NCBI GenBank assembly: GCA_021201795.1
Contig: JAJQEF010000017.1
Span: 30,052 to 94,051 of the forward strand
Direction of reading: 5' to 3'
Source: Rikenellaceae bacterium
GTDB lineage: Bacteria; Bacteroidota; Bacteroidia; Bacteroidales; Rikenellaceae
DNA length: 64,000 nucleotides
A model generated the notes under the pieces. That model worked only from the letters and a program-made list of their open reading frames with translations. It searched no databases and was not told the DNA's origin. The position numbers were made by a program, and so were the translations under genes. Below, piece after piece: positions 28,265 to 39,590 of this stretch (positions are counted from its first letter, which is position 1; each line of letters starts with the position of its first letter).

Positions 28265-28519
28265 TTATCCAAAAATGAATTCATTGTTTACCAATTCTTC
28301 ATGTTCTTTCAGCTCATAGGACAAGGCTCCGGTAGGACATTTCTCAATAGTTTTAACTATTTCATCGACCGTCGCCATATCCAATTTCACCCATGGCCTG
28401 GAGGCAGGATCGAATACATTTCTAAGATTGTAGTGACACATTCCCGAGTGTACGCACTTGCTCTGGTCCCAATAGACCACGATTTTTTCGTTTGAATATT
28501 CATGAAGGGTCGAGTTCAT
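28265..28519 (-). CDS. Single-cluster ferredoxin-like protein (YjdI/Fer4_19 type)
   Basis: From the ATG at 28519 this is an 84-residue protein with the divergent Fe-S pattern KCVHSGMCHYNLRNVF followed by a distant KCPTGAL, which fits the small Fer4_19 family (for example E. coli YjdI). The three to four cysteines suggest one cluster. Its role is not known; it may carry electrons or serve as an Fe-S storage protein. An upstream in-frame start at 28570 would add a hydrophobic leader not seen in relatives. Confidence 0.8.
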   Translation of the reverse strand: MNSTLHEYSNEKIVVYWDQSKCVHSGMCHYNLRNVFDPASRPWVKLDMATVDEIVKTIEKCPTGALSYELKEHEELVNNEFIFG

Positions 28520-28640
28520 AATATAAAGAATTATTAATGAAAAACCTTTAAACTTAATATTCTCAAGCAAATCTTAATCTAAAGAATGGAGATTGAAAAT
28601 ATTAAACCTAAAGGTTTTGTAACAATTCTTTACTTACCGG

Positions 28641-28946
28641 CTATTCTTCATCAGAATCGTCGGAAGTGTCGGCGATTTCTTCCGCACCGCTGATGTCCTC
28701 CTCAAAAAAATCTTTTTCGTCTTCTTCCTCTCCGGTGTCCACTTTAACGTCGACTTTGATCAGATAACTGGTATCTTCGGTTTCAAGCATAATAGCATAA
28801 AAAAAATCAGTAGGACTTTTATCGATACGAATCATATTTTCCGTATATCCATATGGATATTTTTTCTTTACCTCCTCCTGTAATTCAGGGGATAGATTCT
28901 TGTAACTAATTACTACTCTTTTCTTTGGCGTACTATTTGATTCCAT
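28641..28946 (-). CDS. Conserved acidic protein, Bacteroidetes type
   Basis: From the ATG at 28946 (MESNSTPKKR) this is a 101-residue cytoplasmic protein. The first two thirds are moderately basic (VVISYKNLSPELQEEVKKKYP), followed by a beta-rich part (FFYAIMLETEDTSYLIKVDV) and a strongly acidic tail of about 35 residues ending DDSDEE. Similar short proteins are common in Bacteroidales, but no function is known. The acidic tail suggests a partner with a basic surface, perhaps a nucleic-acid-binding protein (inference). The 203 bases to ligA hold no recognised gene or RNA. Confidence 0.7.
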   Translation of the reverse strand: MESNSTPKKRVVISYKNLSPELQEEVKKKYPYGYTENMIRIDKSPTDFFYAIMLETEDTSYLIKVDVKVDTGEEEDEKDFFEEDISGAEEIADTSDDSDEE

Positions 28947-29110
28947 TTTTTTATCTAATTTTCTGCAATTATACATAAAATTTGCTTATAGAAAACAGGT
29001 GTTTGAAAAAATAACTATACTTTTTAAGCCGTAATAAGCATTTTCCCTGCCATTTACACCCTGGAAAACTTATTAAACTAAACCATAAAACGATGTTCGG
29101 AGCAAAATAA

Positions 29111-31195
<2,085 letters not shown>

Positions 31196-31196
31196 T

Positions 31197-33428
31197 ATGG
31201 AACTGCCGGAACTCTATGCAGACATAATCCTGCCGTTAGCTATAAGAAGCGTATATACATACCGTGTACCCAACGGATATAACATATCGTTAGGTTCGAG
31301 AGTAACAGTTCCCCTGGGTAAAAACAAATATTACACAGGCATTGTTTTCAGGATTCACCGCAACGCTCCTTCTTACGACACGAAAAGTATAATCGTATCG
31401 GATGAGACCCACATATACGCCACTAAGGAGCAGCTGACCCTGTGGAACTGGATCTCCGGTTATTATATGTGTCCATTAGGTCTGGTCTATCGTGCGGCAT
31501 TGCCATCGAGTCTTAAACTGTCCGGCAACGAACAAGAGCTTACTGAGAAATTTGCATACAAGACGACATTACGGTATTCGATAAACCCGAAGATCGATAT
31601 CGACGAGAAATCCAAAGAACTAAAAAAATACAAGCGTCAATCCGAAGTTTTCGATTTACTGGTAGCAAACGGTGCCTTGGAGAGAAACAAATTTGAAAGA
31701 ACACAACTTCCCGCACTGGCTGTCCTCGAAAAAAAAGGATATATCATAGCTGAAGAGAAAAAATTAGACCGCACGATTTCAAAAGATTCCATCAGCAAAA
31801 AAATGCCTCTGTTAACTGAAATGCAATCCGGATCATTTGAGAAAATAAAAAAAAGTTTTTCAGAAAATAAACCGGTTCTTCTACACGGAGTCACCGGAAG
31901 CGGTAAAACCGAAATATATATTAATTTAATCGACAGGTACCTCGTTCAAGGAAGAGATGTACTGTATTTACTTCCTGAGATCGCTATAACCTCCCAGCTT
32001 ATTACCCGGCTGGCTGATTATTTCGGAGAACGGATAATAATCTACCACTCCAAGATCAATAATACGATACGTGCAGAAATTTACCTGAGAATGCTGGAGC
32101 GGAACAGAGAGTCGGTAATTGTGGTAGGAGTAAGGTCGTCGGTTTTTCTTCCATTCAATAATCTGGGACTGATCGTAGTGGATGAGGAACATGACGCCAA
32201 TTACAAGCAAAACGACACTGCTCCCCGATATAATGCACGCGACTCCGCGGTTATACTTGCACAAATATTCAAAACCAATATAATTCTTGGAAGCGCGACG
32301 CCCTCCATAGAATCGTATTATAATGCTGTGAACAATAAATATTCGCTTGTAGAACTGACGGAGAAATACCATGGCAGCAACAATATACAATACATAATTT
32401 CCGATGTTCTGCGCGCTTCAAAACGCGGGGAAAAAATCTCGCATTTCACCTCCGAACTAATCAGGGAAATCCAAAGCACCATCTCTGAAAAAAACCAGGC
32501 CATCCTGTTCCAGAACCGTAGAGGATACTCTCCCTACATAGAGTGCCAGGAGTGCGGATGTACATTTTTTTGTTCCGACTGCAACGTAAGTATGACCTAT
32601 CATAAATCACATAAATCATTAGTCTGCCACTATTGCGGAAAAAAAGAAAGCATCCCTCATCGCTGTACGAAATGCGGATCTAACAATATAAAACCGATGG
32701 GATTCGGAACGGAAAAAATAGAACAGGAATTAAAGAGCCTGTTTCCGGAAGCGGCAATCGACCGGTTCGATCTGGATACTGCTACCAATAATAAGCAGTT
32801 CCGGAAAATAATATCCGATATGGAATCCGGGAAAACTGATATATTGGTGGGCACCCAGATGGTCACCAAAGGGTTCGATTTCGACAAAGTAACGCTCTCT
32901 GCCATTCTGAATGCAGACAATATGCTTAATATACCCGATTTCCGAGCACAGGAGAGAGGCTTCCAGACAATGATGCAGGTCACGGGACGTGCCGGCAGAA
33001 GAAATACAGAAGGAACGGCAGTAATACAAACTTCCCAGCCGGAGCATCCGGTAATTGTACAGGTCCGGAACAACGACTATCAAGGTATGTTCCGGAGCCA
33101 GCTTATGGAGCGACACAGATTTTTATACCCTCCGTTCTGCCGTCTGATATCATTCACGTTAAAGAACAGAAATAAAACTATACTGGATCACGGTGCCGAA
33201 GTTTTTGCCAAAGAATTAAGGCATGTTTTCGGCAGGCGGCTACTGGGACCCGACATTCCTGCAATAGACAAAATCAGGAACGAATATATCTGCGAGTTCC
33301 TTCTTAAAATCGAAAAAGAAAAATCTTTTTCCGAAGCAAAAAAAATAATAACCGGTCTGGTCGATAAAATCAATCGCACGGATACCTTTAAAACTCTGAC
33401 TGTATCGATTAATGTCGATCCGCAATAA
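31197..33428 (+). CDS. priA: Primosomal protein N' (replication restart helicase PriA)
   Basis: PriA reloads the replisome at stalled forks. From the ATG at 31197 (MELPELYADIILPLA) the product is 743 residues: an N-terminal 3'-DNA-binding domain, a helicase core with Walker A GVTGSGKTEIY and a DEEHD box, an eight-Cys zinc region (CQECGCTFFCSDCN ... CHYCG ... CTKCG), and motifs V-VI (GRAGRR). The start lies one base past the ligA stop, which fits the conserved N-terminus. An upstream in-frame start at 31131 would overlap ligA. Likely cotranscribed with ligA. Confidence 0.97.
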   Translation: MELPELYADIILPLAIRSVYTYRVPNGYNISLGSRVTVPLGKNKYYTGIVFRIHRNAPSYDTKSIIVSDETHIYATKEQLTLWNWISGYYMCPLGLVYRAALPSSLKLSGNEQELTEKFAYKTTLRYSINPKIDIDEKSKELKKYKRQSEVFDLLVANGALERNKFERTQLPALAVLEKKGYIIAEEKKLDRTISKDSISKKMPLLTEMQSGSFEKIKKSFSENKPVLLHGVTGSGKTEIYINLIDRYLVQGRDVLYLLPEIAITSQLITRLADYFGERIIIYHSKINNTIRAEIYLRMLERNRESVIVVGVRSSVFLPFNNLGLIVVDEEHDANYKQNDTAPRYNARDSAVILAQIFKTNIILGSATPSIESYYNAVNNKYSLVELTEKYHGSNNIQYIISDVLRASKRGEKISHFTSELIREIQSTISEKNQAILFQNRRGYSPYIECQECGCTFFCSDCNVSMTYHKSHKSLVCHYCGKKESIPHRCTKCGSNNIKPMGFGTEKIEQELKSLFPEAAIDRFDLDTATNNKQFRKIISDMESGKTDILVGTQMVTKGFDFDKVTLSAILNADNMLNIPDFRAQERGFQTMMQVTGRAGRRNTEGTAVIQTSQPEHPVIVQVRNNDYQGMFRSQLMERHRFLYPPFCRLISFTLKNRNKTILDHGAEVFAKELRHVFGRRLLGPDIPAIDKIRNEYICEFLLKIEKEKSFSEAKKIITGLVDKINRTDTFKTLTVSINVDPQ

Positions 33429-33440
33429 TAAATTAATAAA

Positions 33441-33944
33441 ATGGAAAAAATAGAATCGAGGGAACTAAGCGAAAATGTCGTAAAACTGATCGGCGATAAA
33501 TGGATGCTGGTAACGGCAGTCGATAAAGAGAAATTCAATACGATGACGGCAAGCTGGGGCGGTCTCGGTTACATATGGAACAAACCGGTCGCTTTCATTC
33601 TTATACGTCCTGAAAGATATACTTTCGAATTCACAGAAAAAACCGACTTCCTCACCCTTTCGTTTTTCAACGAAAAATACCGCAAAGCCCTTAAAATATG
33701 CGGAACCGTTTCAGGCAGGAACACCGGCAAGGTAAGAGATGCCGGATTGACACCGTTGGCAACGACACTCGGAAACATAACCTTCAAAGAAGCCGGACTG
33801 ATCTTGGAATGTAAAAAGATATATTCCGATTTCTTCAAACCGGAAAATTTCCATGATACGGACCAGTTCCATAAATGGTACGAAGAAGGCGGTGTGCACA
33901 AGATGTATATTTACGAGATCGTCAACGTCTGGAAGAACGAATAA
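33441..33944 (+). CDS. Flavin reductase-like FMN-binding protein
   Basis: A 167-residue protein of the flavin reductase domain family: MLVTAVDKEKFNTMTASWGGLGYIWNKP at the N-terminus is the typical FMN-binding start, followed by FLTLSFFNEKY and a small beta-barrel. Such proteins supply reduced FMN or act as nitro- or flavin reductases. It follows priA after 12 bases. Its last 23 bases overlap the end of the convergent esterase gene. Confidence 0.85.
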   Translation: MEKIESRELSENVVKLIGDKWMLVTAVDKEKFNTMTASWGGLGYIWNKPVAFILIRPERYTFEFTEKTDFLTLSFFNEKYRKALKICGTVSGRNTGKVRDAGLTPLATTLGNITFKEAGLILECKKIYSDFFKPENFHDTDQFHKWYEEGGVHKMYIYEIVNVWKNE

Positions 33945-35145
33945 AAGCATCATACATGGCATCCGGAGAGTCCAGATGGTTCTCCGGTAATTTCCCGTCC
34001 GGAAAAACCAATAGCTCCGTCCATTCCGAAACGGATATTTCATCTTCTTTATATTGGCCGTCGTCCGATAACAGCCCTTGATTCGACAACCCAAAATTTT
34101 CTGCGAAGAAATCATACATCGCCCTTCTCTTATTCGGACCGTAGTCATGTCCCTCCAGAGGAAGGTGCACATTTTTTACCGATTCTTCAGCACAGTAAAA
34201 CGAATATATTCTTTTTATGAAAGGATACTCCACCCTGTCTACCGTCTGCGTCCAATCCTTCCCGTCGGAAACAATAAGCTGGGCGCGCGGTGCAGTCAAT
34301 GCGCTGATAACCGCATTATTTATATTGGGATCGGCTTCAATATGAATAGGCCTTCCACTCTCACAAGGGCAACCTCCAGGGAAATAACACGATAGTTGCA
34401 CTACCGGAACCGATACTTTAATCCTTTCATCGATCGCAGAAGCAATAAACGTCTGCGTTCCCCCGCCCGAAGCTCCGGTCATACCGATTCTCTCAGGGTC
34501 TACAAAATCCAATGACTGTAAAAAATCTATTATACGGAGAGAAGTGAGAGTCTGGATCGATTGCGCGAGTCCGGTACTGTGAATTTTATATCCGGCATGA
34601 AGTCCGGATTCTCCGTAAGCGAACATATCGTAATTGAAAACCACTGCCCCCATACGGGCAAGCATCGAACACATTACCTGACTGGACACAGTAAAACGTC
34701 CGCAGTTTGTTCCGGCAGGCTGAACCGAATGCCCCTGCGCGGAAATTATCGCAGGAGCAGGTTGCTGTATACTGTCCGGTATATATAAATTCCCTGTTAT
34801 CCATAATCCTTCGATACACTGAATGGCTATATTACTGACCGAGTATCCTTCTTTTGGAATAACATTAGTTTCTATCGTAGAGAATGGGATAGACCCGTGA
34901 TCTATATCCGTGATTCCCAAGGCACCCAAAACTGACTCTACGATCTCTTTTTTCGATCTTTCCCATGAAACACTGTCCCGGTAAATCTTTTTCAGGTTCT
35001 CAAGATTCTGCTCCCCTGTCTCAGGATCGACAGGAAACGAAAAGACAGTATCTTTCAAAAATACTTCCTTCGAATACCGGTTTTCTCCGGAATATCCGGA
35101 GAAAACCACATAACCGGATATCAACAGAAGCCATAGCTTTCTCAT
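33922..35145 (-). CDS. Secreted alpha/beta hydrolase, acetyl-xylan-esterase-like
   Basis: A 407-residue protein with a signal peptide (LWLLLISGYVVFSGYSG) and an alpha/beta hydrolase fold. The nucleophile elbow is GASGGGTQT, and candidate acid and His residues lie near DGKDWTQ and LPLEGHDYG. The overall layout fits the acetyl-xylan esterase/dienelactone hydrolase group found beside rhamnosidases in Bacteroidetes. Probable role: removing acetyl or other esters from rhamnose-rich pectin (inference). It starts 5 bases after the stop of the GH78 gene and is in the same operon. ATG 35145 is preferred to a TTG three codons earlier. Confidence 0.8.
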   Translation of the reverse strand: MRKLWLLLISGYVVFSGYSGENRYSKEVFLKDTVFSFPVDPETGEQNLENLKKIYRDSVSWERSKKEIVESVLGALGITDIDHGSIPFSTIETNVIPKEGYSVSNIAIQCIEGLWITGNLYIPDSIQQPAPAIISAQGHSVQPAGTNCGRFTVSSQVMCSMLARMGAVVFNYDMFAYGESGLHAGYKIHSTGLAQSIQTLTSLRIIDFLQSLDFVDPERIGMTGASGGGTQTFIASAIDERIKVSVPVVQLSCYFPGGCPCESGRPIHIEADPNINNAVISALTAPRAQLIVSDGKDWTQTVDRVEYPFIKRIYSFYCAEESVKNVHLPLEGHDYGPNKRRAMYDFFAENFGLSNQGLLSDDGQYKEDEISVSEWTELLVFPDGKLPENHLDSPDAMYDAFIRSSRR

Positions 35146-35150
35146 ACGGA

Positions 35151-36920
35151 TCAATTCTTTAAAACCTTCACGCCCTTCGGAACGGATATTTTGGAATCGA
35201 TCTTATCTCCGTTCTTCGTATGTTTCACACTGATTATTCCGTACGGAGTAGGGACTGTTCCCTCTACCCATTCCAGATCGCCCAGGTGAGGTTCGATTTT
35301 TACCATTTTGTATCCCGCTTCGACAGGCTTCACTCCAAGCACATGCTCAGTGAGCCATGCAGTAGGTCCCGCCGACCATCCGTGGCAGAAGCTATGCCGG
35401 AATCCCGGATAGCAATACGCTCCAAAATCACCGTGTATATCCTTTTTACCCACAGGAGTTATTTCATCGAGTCTCGCAGCATTATCGAGCCATTCCATAT
35501 TGAAATCTTCCCAGAATGTGGTCGCACCCATATCGAGCATCGCTCCCCAAAATTCGGTTATTATACTCATAGCAAGATCGTACTCCCCTGCCATAGCAAG
35601 GGCTTCGAGCATATAGTAGCCGTAGAATGTAGAGAATCCTGCCGGACCTCCGACCGCAACGACATCATCCGATGCTCTTTCAGTATCCATAATGCCAGCA
35701 ATAGCCATCAGTGCAGCTCCCTGTTTCAATCCGTTGGGATCGACTGTTTTCTTTTTGATCCTGTCCGCGATATCCTCCGCCAGTTCTTTCAAATCAGGTC
35801 TGTTAAGAACTTCTGCCAATTTAACGGCATCGTTCATAGCCCATACGATCAACGCTCTATGTCCGGCTTCTACGCCTTTGGAATTAGGAGTGGACGGCCA
35901 ATCCAGAAAACGTTCTTTCATCGCAAGGGTCTCCGTACCGTCTTCGTCAACTTTTGAGGATATAAGGTCGAGCAATCCGCTGATATAATCTTCATGCTTC
36001 CTAAGGAAATCGATATCTTTATTCTGCATGAACCAGTCGTGATGAATAATCAGGTACCACAAGGAATATGCGCTGATCCCGTTCATCCACGCAGGAAGCG
36101 GAAACTGCTCGCATGCAAGGTCGAGACTCTTCGGTACAACTTCGTTGTATCCGAAAACTTTATTTATCGTCACCACCTCCGGATGCATGTCTCCCAGCCA
36201 TATCACCCTGTCGCGCTTGATGCCGTCCCACAAATATTCCTGCATGTTCAGATGCACCGTGTATGCTCCCGTCAGCCAGATCCGGTTAAGTCTTTCATTG
36301 CTGCTGTTGAACGATCCGAGATACGGTATATCCCTGTAGCGCAAAATCGCACGAGCTTCTTTAATATTTATATCGGTTTTTTCCTGAAGCAGATCGATCC
36401 TTACAAATCTAAAGCCCGTATTACCTATTTCTATGAGACCTTCTCTCGGTATCTCCATAACTATATCTCTTTTAGCATGATCGTCGGTTGAATATCCTAC
36501 CATCCATCCTGACGGCGATATTTCACTGTTCACCTCACCGACGGATTCCCCGAACCTGATTCTCACGAGCGACGGCAGCCTGCGTGAGGAACCTCCGAGA
36601 ACCAACTGCAATCCGCCATGCAGTTCTTTGCCATAATCCAGAATAATAGACGGAGTAAGACTGGCCGTCCTTCTCATAAGGCATGTATTTCTTCGTCCCA
36701 TTTCAGCCTGACTGTTATCCTGCTCCAGCAGTACATTTTCATTCCTAATCAACTTATCGTTACTTTTCCATACTATTCTCTGAGGAGAGATGTACGTACG
36801 GGTTAATTCATCTTTCTGGGTTTTCCCGTCATACTCAGGTCCGAAAACAGGAGGAAGCGGAAACGCAAACGATATAAAAAATAGGTTGATAAGCAGTAAA
36901 GAAATAAGTCTGTTCTTCAT
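35151..36920 (-). CDS. GH78-like alpha-L-rhamnosidase
   Basis: A 589-residue secreted protein with a signal peptide (LISLLLINLFFISFAFP). It has an N-terminal beta-sandwich, then an (alpha/alpha)6 barrel with the GH78 motif WDGIKRDRVIWLGDMHPE that holds acidic catalytic candidates, further conserved FWEDFN and HSFCHGWSAGPTAWL motifs, and a C-terminal GH78 beta domain (YKMVKIEPHLGDLEWVEG). Shorter than multi-domain GH78 enzymes but complete. It removes alpha-L-rhamnose from pectin side chains or backbone. Cotranscribed with the esterase; the GH106 rhamnosidase lies about 10 kb away on the other strand. Confidence 0.88.
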   Translation of the reverse strand: MKNRLISLLLINLFFISFAFPLPPVFGPEYDGKTQKDELTRTYISPQRIVWKSNDKLIRNENVLLEQDNSQAEMGRRNTCLMRRTASLTPSIILDYGKELHGGLQLVLGGSSRRLPSLVRIRFGESVGEVNSEISPSGWMVGYSTDDHAKRDIVMEIPREGLIEIGNTGFRFVRIDLLQEKTDINIKEARAILRYRDIPYLGSFNSSNERLNRIWLTGAYTVHLNMQEYLWDGIKRDRVIWLGDMHPEVVTINKVFGYNEVVPKSLDLACEQFPLPAWMNGISAYSLWYLIIHHDWFMQNKDIDFLRKHEDYISGLLDLISSKVDEDGTETLAMKERFLDWPSTPNSKGVEAGHRALIVWAMNDAVKLAEVLNRPDLKELAEDIADRIKKKTVDPNGLKQGAALMAIAGIMDTERASDDVVAVGGPAGFSTFYGYYMLEALAMAGEYDLAMSIITEFWGAMLDMGATTFWEDFNMEWLDNAARLDEITPVGKKDIHGDFGAYCYPGFRHSFCHGWSAGPTAWLTEHVLGVKPVEAGYKMVKIEPHLGDLEWVEGTVPTPYGIISVKHTKNGDKIDSKISVPKGVKVLKN

Positions 36921-36947
36921 TTATTTAAGTATTTATATAGCTTCGGT

Positions 36948-38288
36948 TCAGTTAAAGAATTTTCCGATCCTCGAGATCGCGGACGGAAGTGAGAATACGA
37001 CCACCCTGTCATAAGGTTTTATCTCGAAATTACCGTTGCCGATAAACGACTGGTTCCCACGAACGATACCTCCTATCATCGCGTCCTTCGGGAAACCCAT
37101 ATCCCTGATTTTGTTTTTTGTCGCCGGAGAATCCGGTTTTGCGATAAATTCCAATACTTCTGCTTCGGAACCGGTAAGGCACTTAATCGCCTGTACATCG
37201 GTATTCATGGTAAAACGAAATATACTGCTCGCTGTAATGATCTTTTTATTTATTATCGTATCTATCCCTATGCTCTCGGCGAGATCGATATAATTCAGGT
37301 TCTCTACTTCCGCGATTACCTTTTTTACGCCCAGCCTCTTTGCCAGCATCGCAGCGAGGATATTGGTTTCGGATCTACCCGTAACCGCCACGAACGCATC
37401 CATATTCGCCAGCCCTTCTTCGAGCATGGCATCGGTATTGCGTCCGTCCTCGTTTATAATAAGGGTCTCGTCGAGAAGTTCCGCCAGCTTATACGCCTTT
37501 TCCTGGTTATAATCCACCAATTTAACATTGACCTCTTTCTGAAGAGCCTTTGCGATCCCCGTACCTATACGACTACCTCCGAGAATCATCATATTTTTAA
37601 TATCGATCTCGGATTCTCCTGAGAATTCCATTACTTTTTCCACGGAATTCTCCTTGGAAATAACGTAAATGGTGTCGCCTTCCTTAAAAACATCATTGGC
37701 ATGCGGTATAATGGTCTCGACGTCCCTTGTAATAGCGACGGTTCTGAAATCCAGATCTTCCCTGTTCGCGGTCACTTCCAAAAGGGTTCTTCCTATAAGT
37801 ATAGAAGACGCGGTCGGCTTGAAGACTGCCAGAGACAACCTTCCGCCTGAGAAATCGACATATTCAGTGGTACGCGTATGCCCCAACAGGGTAATGACTT
37901 CCATTGCAGCAATCTGTTCCGGATAGAACAGATAGTCGATTCCCATAGTTATAAAAATCTCTTTATTTGCGGGATAAACATACTCTATGTTATCGATCCG
38001 GGCAATGGATTTTTTGGCTCCCAACTGTTTTGCAATGATCGATGCGAGGATATTGGCATTCTCATCATGGCAGACGGCAATAAAAAGATCCGCCTTACGA
38101 ACCATAGCTTTATTAAGAATCGAAAAAGTGGTACAATCTCCTTCAACCGTTATTATGTCCGATATTACCGATACCTCTTCAAGCCTCTTCTGATCGTCGT
38201 CTATAACGATAATATCATGATGTTCATTATTTAGCATCTTGGCCAAATGGGTTCCTACCTCTCCGGCTCCGGCAATTACAATTTTCAT
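36948..38288 (-). CDS. trkA: Trk system potassium uptake protein TrkA
   Basis: Cytoplasmic NAD(H)-binding regulator of the Trk/Ktr K+ channel. From the ATG at 38288 (MKIVIAGAGEVG) it is 446 residues: two tandem RCK units, each a TrkA-N Rossmann domain (GAGEVGTHLA; MILGGSRIGTGIA) followed by a TrkA-C domain. The partner trkH/trkG is not adjacent, at least on this side. Divergent from the DUF2027-Smr gene with a -7 box for each in the 83-base gap. Confidence 0.95.
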   Translation of the reverse strand: MKIVIAGAGEVGTHLAKMLNNEHHDIIVIDDDQKRLEEVSVISDIITVEGDCTTFSILNKAMVRKADLFIAVCHDENANILASIIAKQLGAKKSIARIDNIEYVYPANKEIFITMGIDYLFYPEQIAAMEVITLLGHTRTTEYVDFSGGRLSLAVFKPTASSILIGRTLLEVTANREDLDFRTVAITRDVETIIPHANDVFKEGDTIYVISKENSVEKVMEFSGESEIDIKNMMILGGSRIGTGIAKALQKEVNVKLVDYNQEKAYKLAELLDETLIINEDGRNTDAMLEEGLANMDAFVAVTGRSETNILAAMLAKRLGVKKVIAEVENLNYIDLAESIGIDTIINKKIITASSIFRFTMNTDVQAIKCLTGSEAEVLEFIAKPDSPATKNKIRDMGFPKDAMIGGIVRGNQSFIGNGNFEIKPYDRVVVFSLPSAISRIGKFFN

Positions 38289-38307
38289 AGTCAAATATGC
38301 TGAAAAA

Positions 38308-38315
38308 CAAATTTA
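38308..38315 (-). promoter_or_regulatory. Probable -7 box for trkA
   Basis: On the minus strand this reads TAAATTTG, matching TAnnTTTG, about 20 bases from the trkA ATG at 38288. Confidence 0.4.
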
Positions 38316-38320
38316 GATAT

Positions 38321-38346
38321 TTATTCCAAAAATTAGACTAATTTTG
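38321..38346 (+). promoter_or_regulatory. Promoter region of the DUF2027-Smr gene with a motif shared with proS
   Basis: The -7 box TAATTTTG (38339-38346) fits TAnnTTTG and lies 26 bases before the ATG at 38372. The block TTATTCCAAAAA at 38321-38332 and ACTAATTTTG at 38337-38346 recur in the proS promoter (60624-60646) with a 3-base spacing difference. Confidence 0.5.
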
Positions 38347-38371
38347 CGCTTATTTAATAAATATATAATTT

Positions 38372-39559
38372 ATGATAAAAAAAGGCGACAGAGTTAAATT
38401 TATAAGCGATACAACTTCTGGAATTGTTTCTTCTATCGAAGGTAATATTGCAAATGTAACAATCGAAGACGGATTTGAGATCCCCGCACTTCTCGACGAC
38501 CTGGTAGTAGTCGATGCGAGCGAAGAAAAAGAGGCCATAAAAAAAATGGGTATCGGCGACGGTAATCCCGTAGGAAGCAAAAAAACAGAAAAACCCAATA
38601 AAGAAAAAAAGAAAAAACCAAGAAGCTATGGCCCTACATACGGGAGGATTTCATTAAGCAGTGATTACGAAGACGAGGACCCCATCGATATCGAGTCCCT
38701 TCGCAAAAATTACAGACGGTCGTTCCAGAGCTCCGTCGATACTGAAAATACGGTCGTTAGCGCAGAACGTATAGACGAAGCCGACAAAACGGATTACGAG
38801 CTAAATCTCTGTTTCGTGCCCGAAAATCCCACAGCTCCGCAGGATTCGGACAAATGGTCGGTATTTTTGGTGAACGACAGTTCTTACAGTGTTATGTATT
38901 CCATTTCAAAACAGGAAAATAAATACGCTGTGAACATGGGCTACGGGATACTTGAAAAAGATTCCAAAATAGAACTGGGGAAAGTATCCAGAAAACACAT
39001 CAGCGAAATGTTCAGTCTATTGATAAACCTGATATTATTCAAGAGTCCTTCCAGATTTGTTCCTCAGAGTACGGAAGATTTTACGTTGGAGATAAATCCG
39101 TTGAAATTAACGAAACAGGGTAATTATGAAGACAACGATTTCTTCGAGGAGAAGGTACTGATATTCACCCTCGGTTCGGACAAGGAGAAATACAGAGCTG
39201 AACCATTGAAAATCACACCTCCTGTTATAGAAATAAAAGATGAAAAACCGAGGTCTTCCCGACAAAATACAAACGATGAACCGGAAATTATCGACCTGCA
39301 TATCCAAGAGATTCTGGACGATACTTCCGGGATGACTCCGGGAGAAATAATACAGGCACAGCTGTCGAGATTCGAAATAGCACTCGATCTTGCCTTAAGG
39401 AGCAACCACAGGAAAAAAATGGTTTTCATACACGGCGTCGGAAGCGGCAAATTGAAATACGAAATGCAGAAGTTGATGAAAATCAAATATCCGCGGATCC
39501 GTTATCAAGATGCTTCGTTCAAAGAGTACGGCTACGGAGCGATGATGGTATTCATATAA
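38372..39559 (+). CDS. DUF2027 and Smr domain protein
   Basis: A 395-residue cytoplasmic protein typical of Bacteroidetes. The N-terminal SH3-like DUF2027 domain starts MIKKGDRVKFISDTTSGIV. A Lys-rich linker (about 60-90) leads to a central beta-rich domain, and an Smr domain at the C-terminus has DLHIQEI and the loop HGVGSGKLK near residue 352. Smr domains can nick DNA or RNA, act in recombination control, or cleave stalled-ribosome mRNAs. The DUF2027-Smr pairing is known in this phylum, but the target is not known. Confidence 0.88.
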   Translation: MIKKGDRVKFISDTTSGIVSSIEGNIANVTIEDGFEIPALLDDLVVVDASEEKEAIKKMGIGDGNPVGSKKTEKPNKEKKKKPRSYGPTYGRISLSSDYEDEDPIDIESLRKNYRRSFQSSVDTENTVVSAERIDEADKTDYELNLCFVPENPTAPQDSDKWSVFLVNDSSYSVMYSISKQENKYAVNMGYGILEKDSKIELGKVSRKHISEMFSLLINLILFKSPSRFVPQSTEDFTLEINPLKLTKQGNYEDNDFFEEKVLIFTLGSDKEKYRAEPLKITPPVIEIKDEKPRSSRQNTNDEPEIIDLHIQEILDDTSGMTPGEIIQAQLSRFEIALDLALRSNHRKKMVFIHGVGSGKLKYEMQKLMKIKYPRIRYQDASFKEYGYGAMMVFI

Positions 39560-39590
39560 AAAAACGGGCTTCCCGCCCGTTTTTTTATAT
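39556..39590. terminator. Bidirectional terminator between the Smr and DUF4837 genes
   Basis: Stem ACGGGC / GCCCGT with loop TTCCC, flanked by seven As and seven Ts, serving both convergent genes. The DUF4837 stop (39585-39587) lies in the T-tract. Confidence 0.88.
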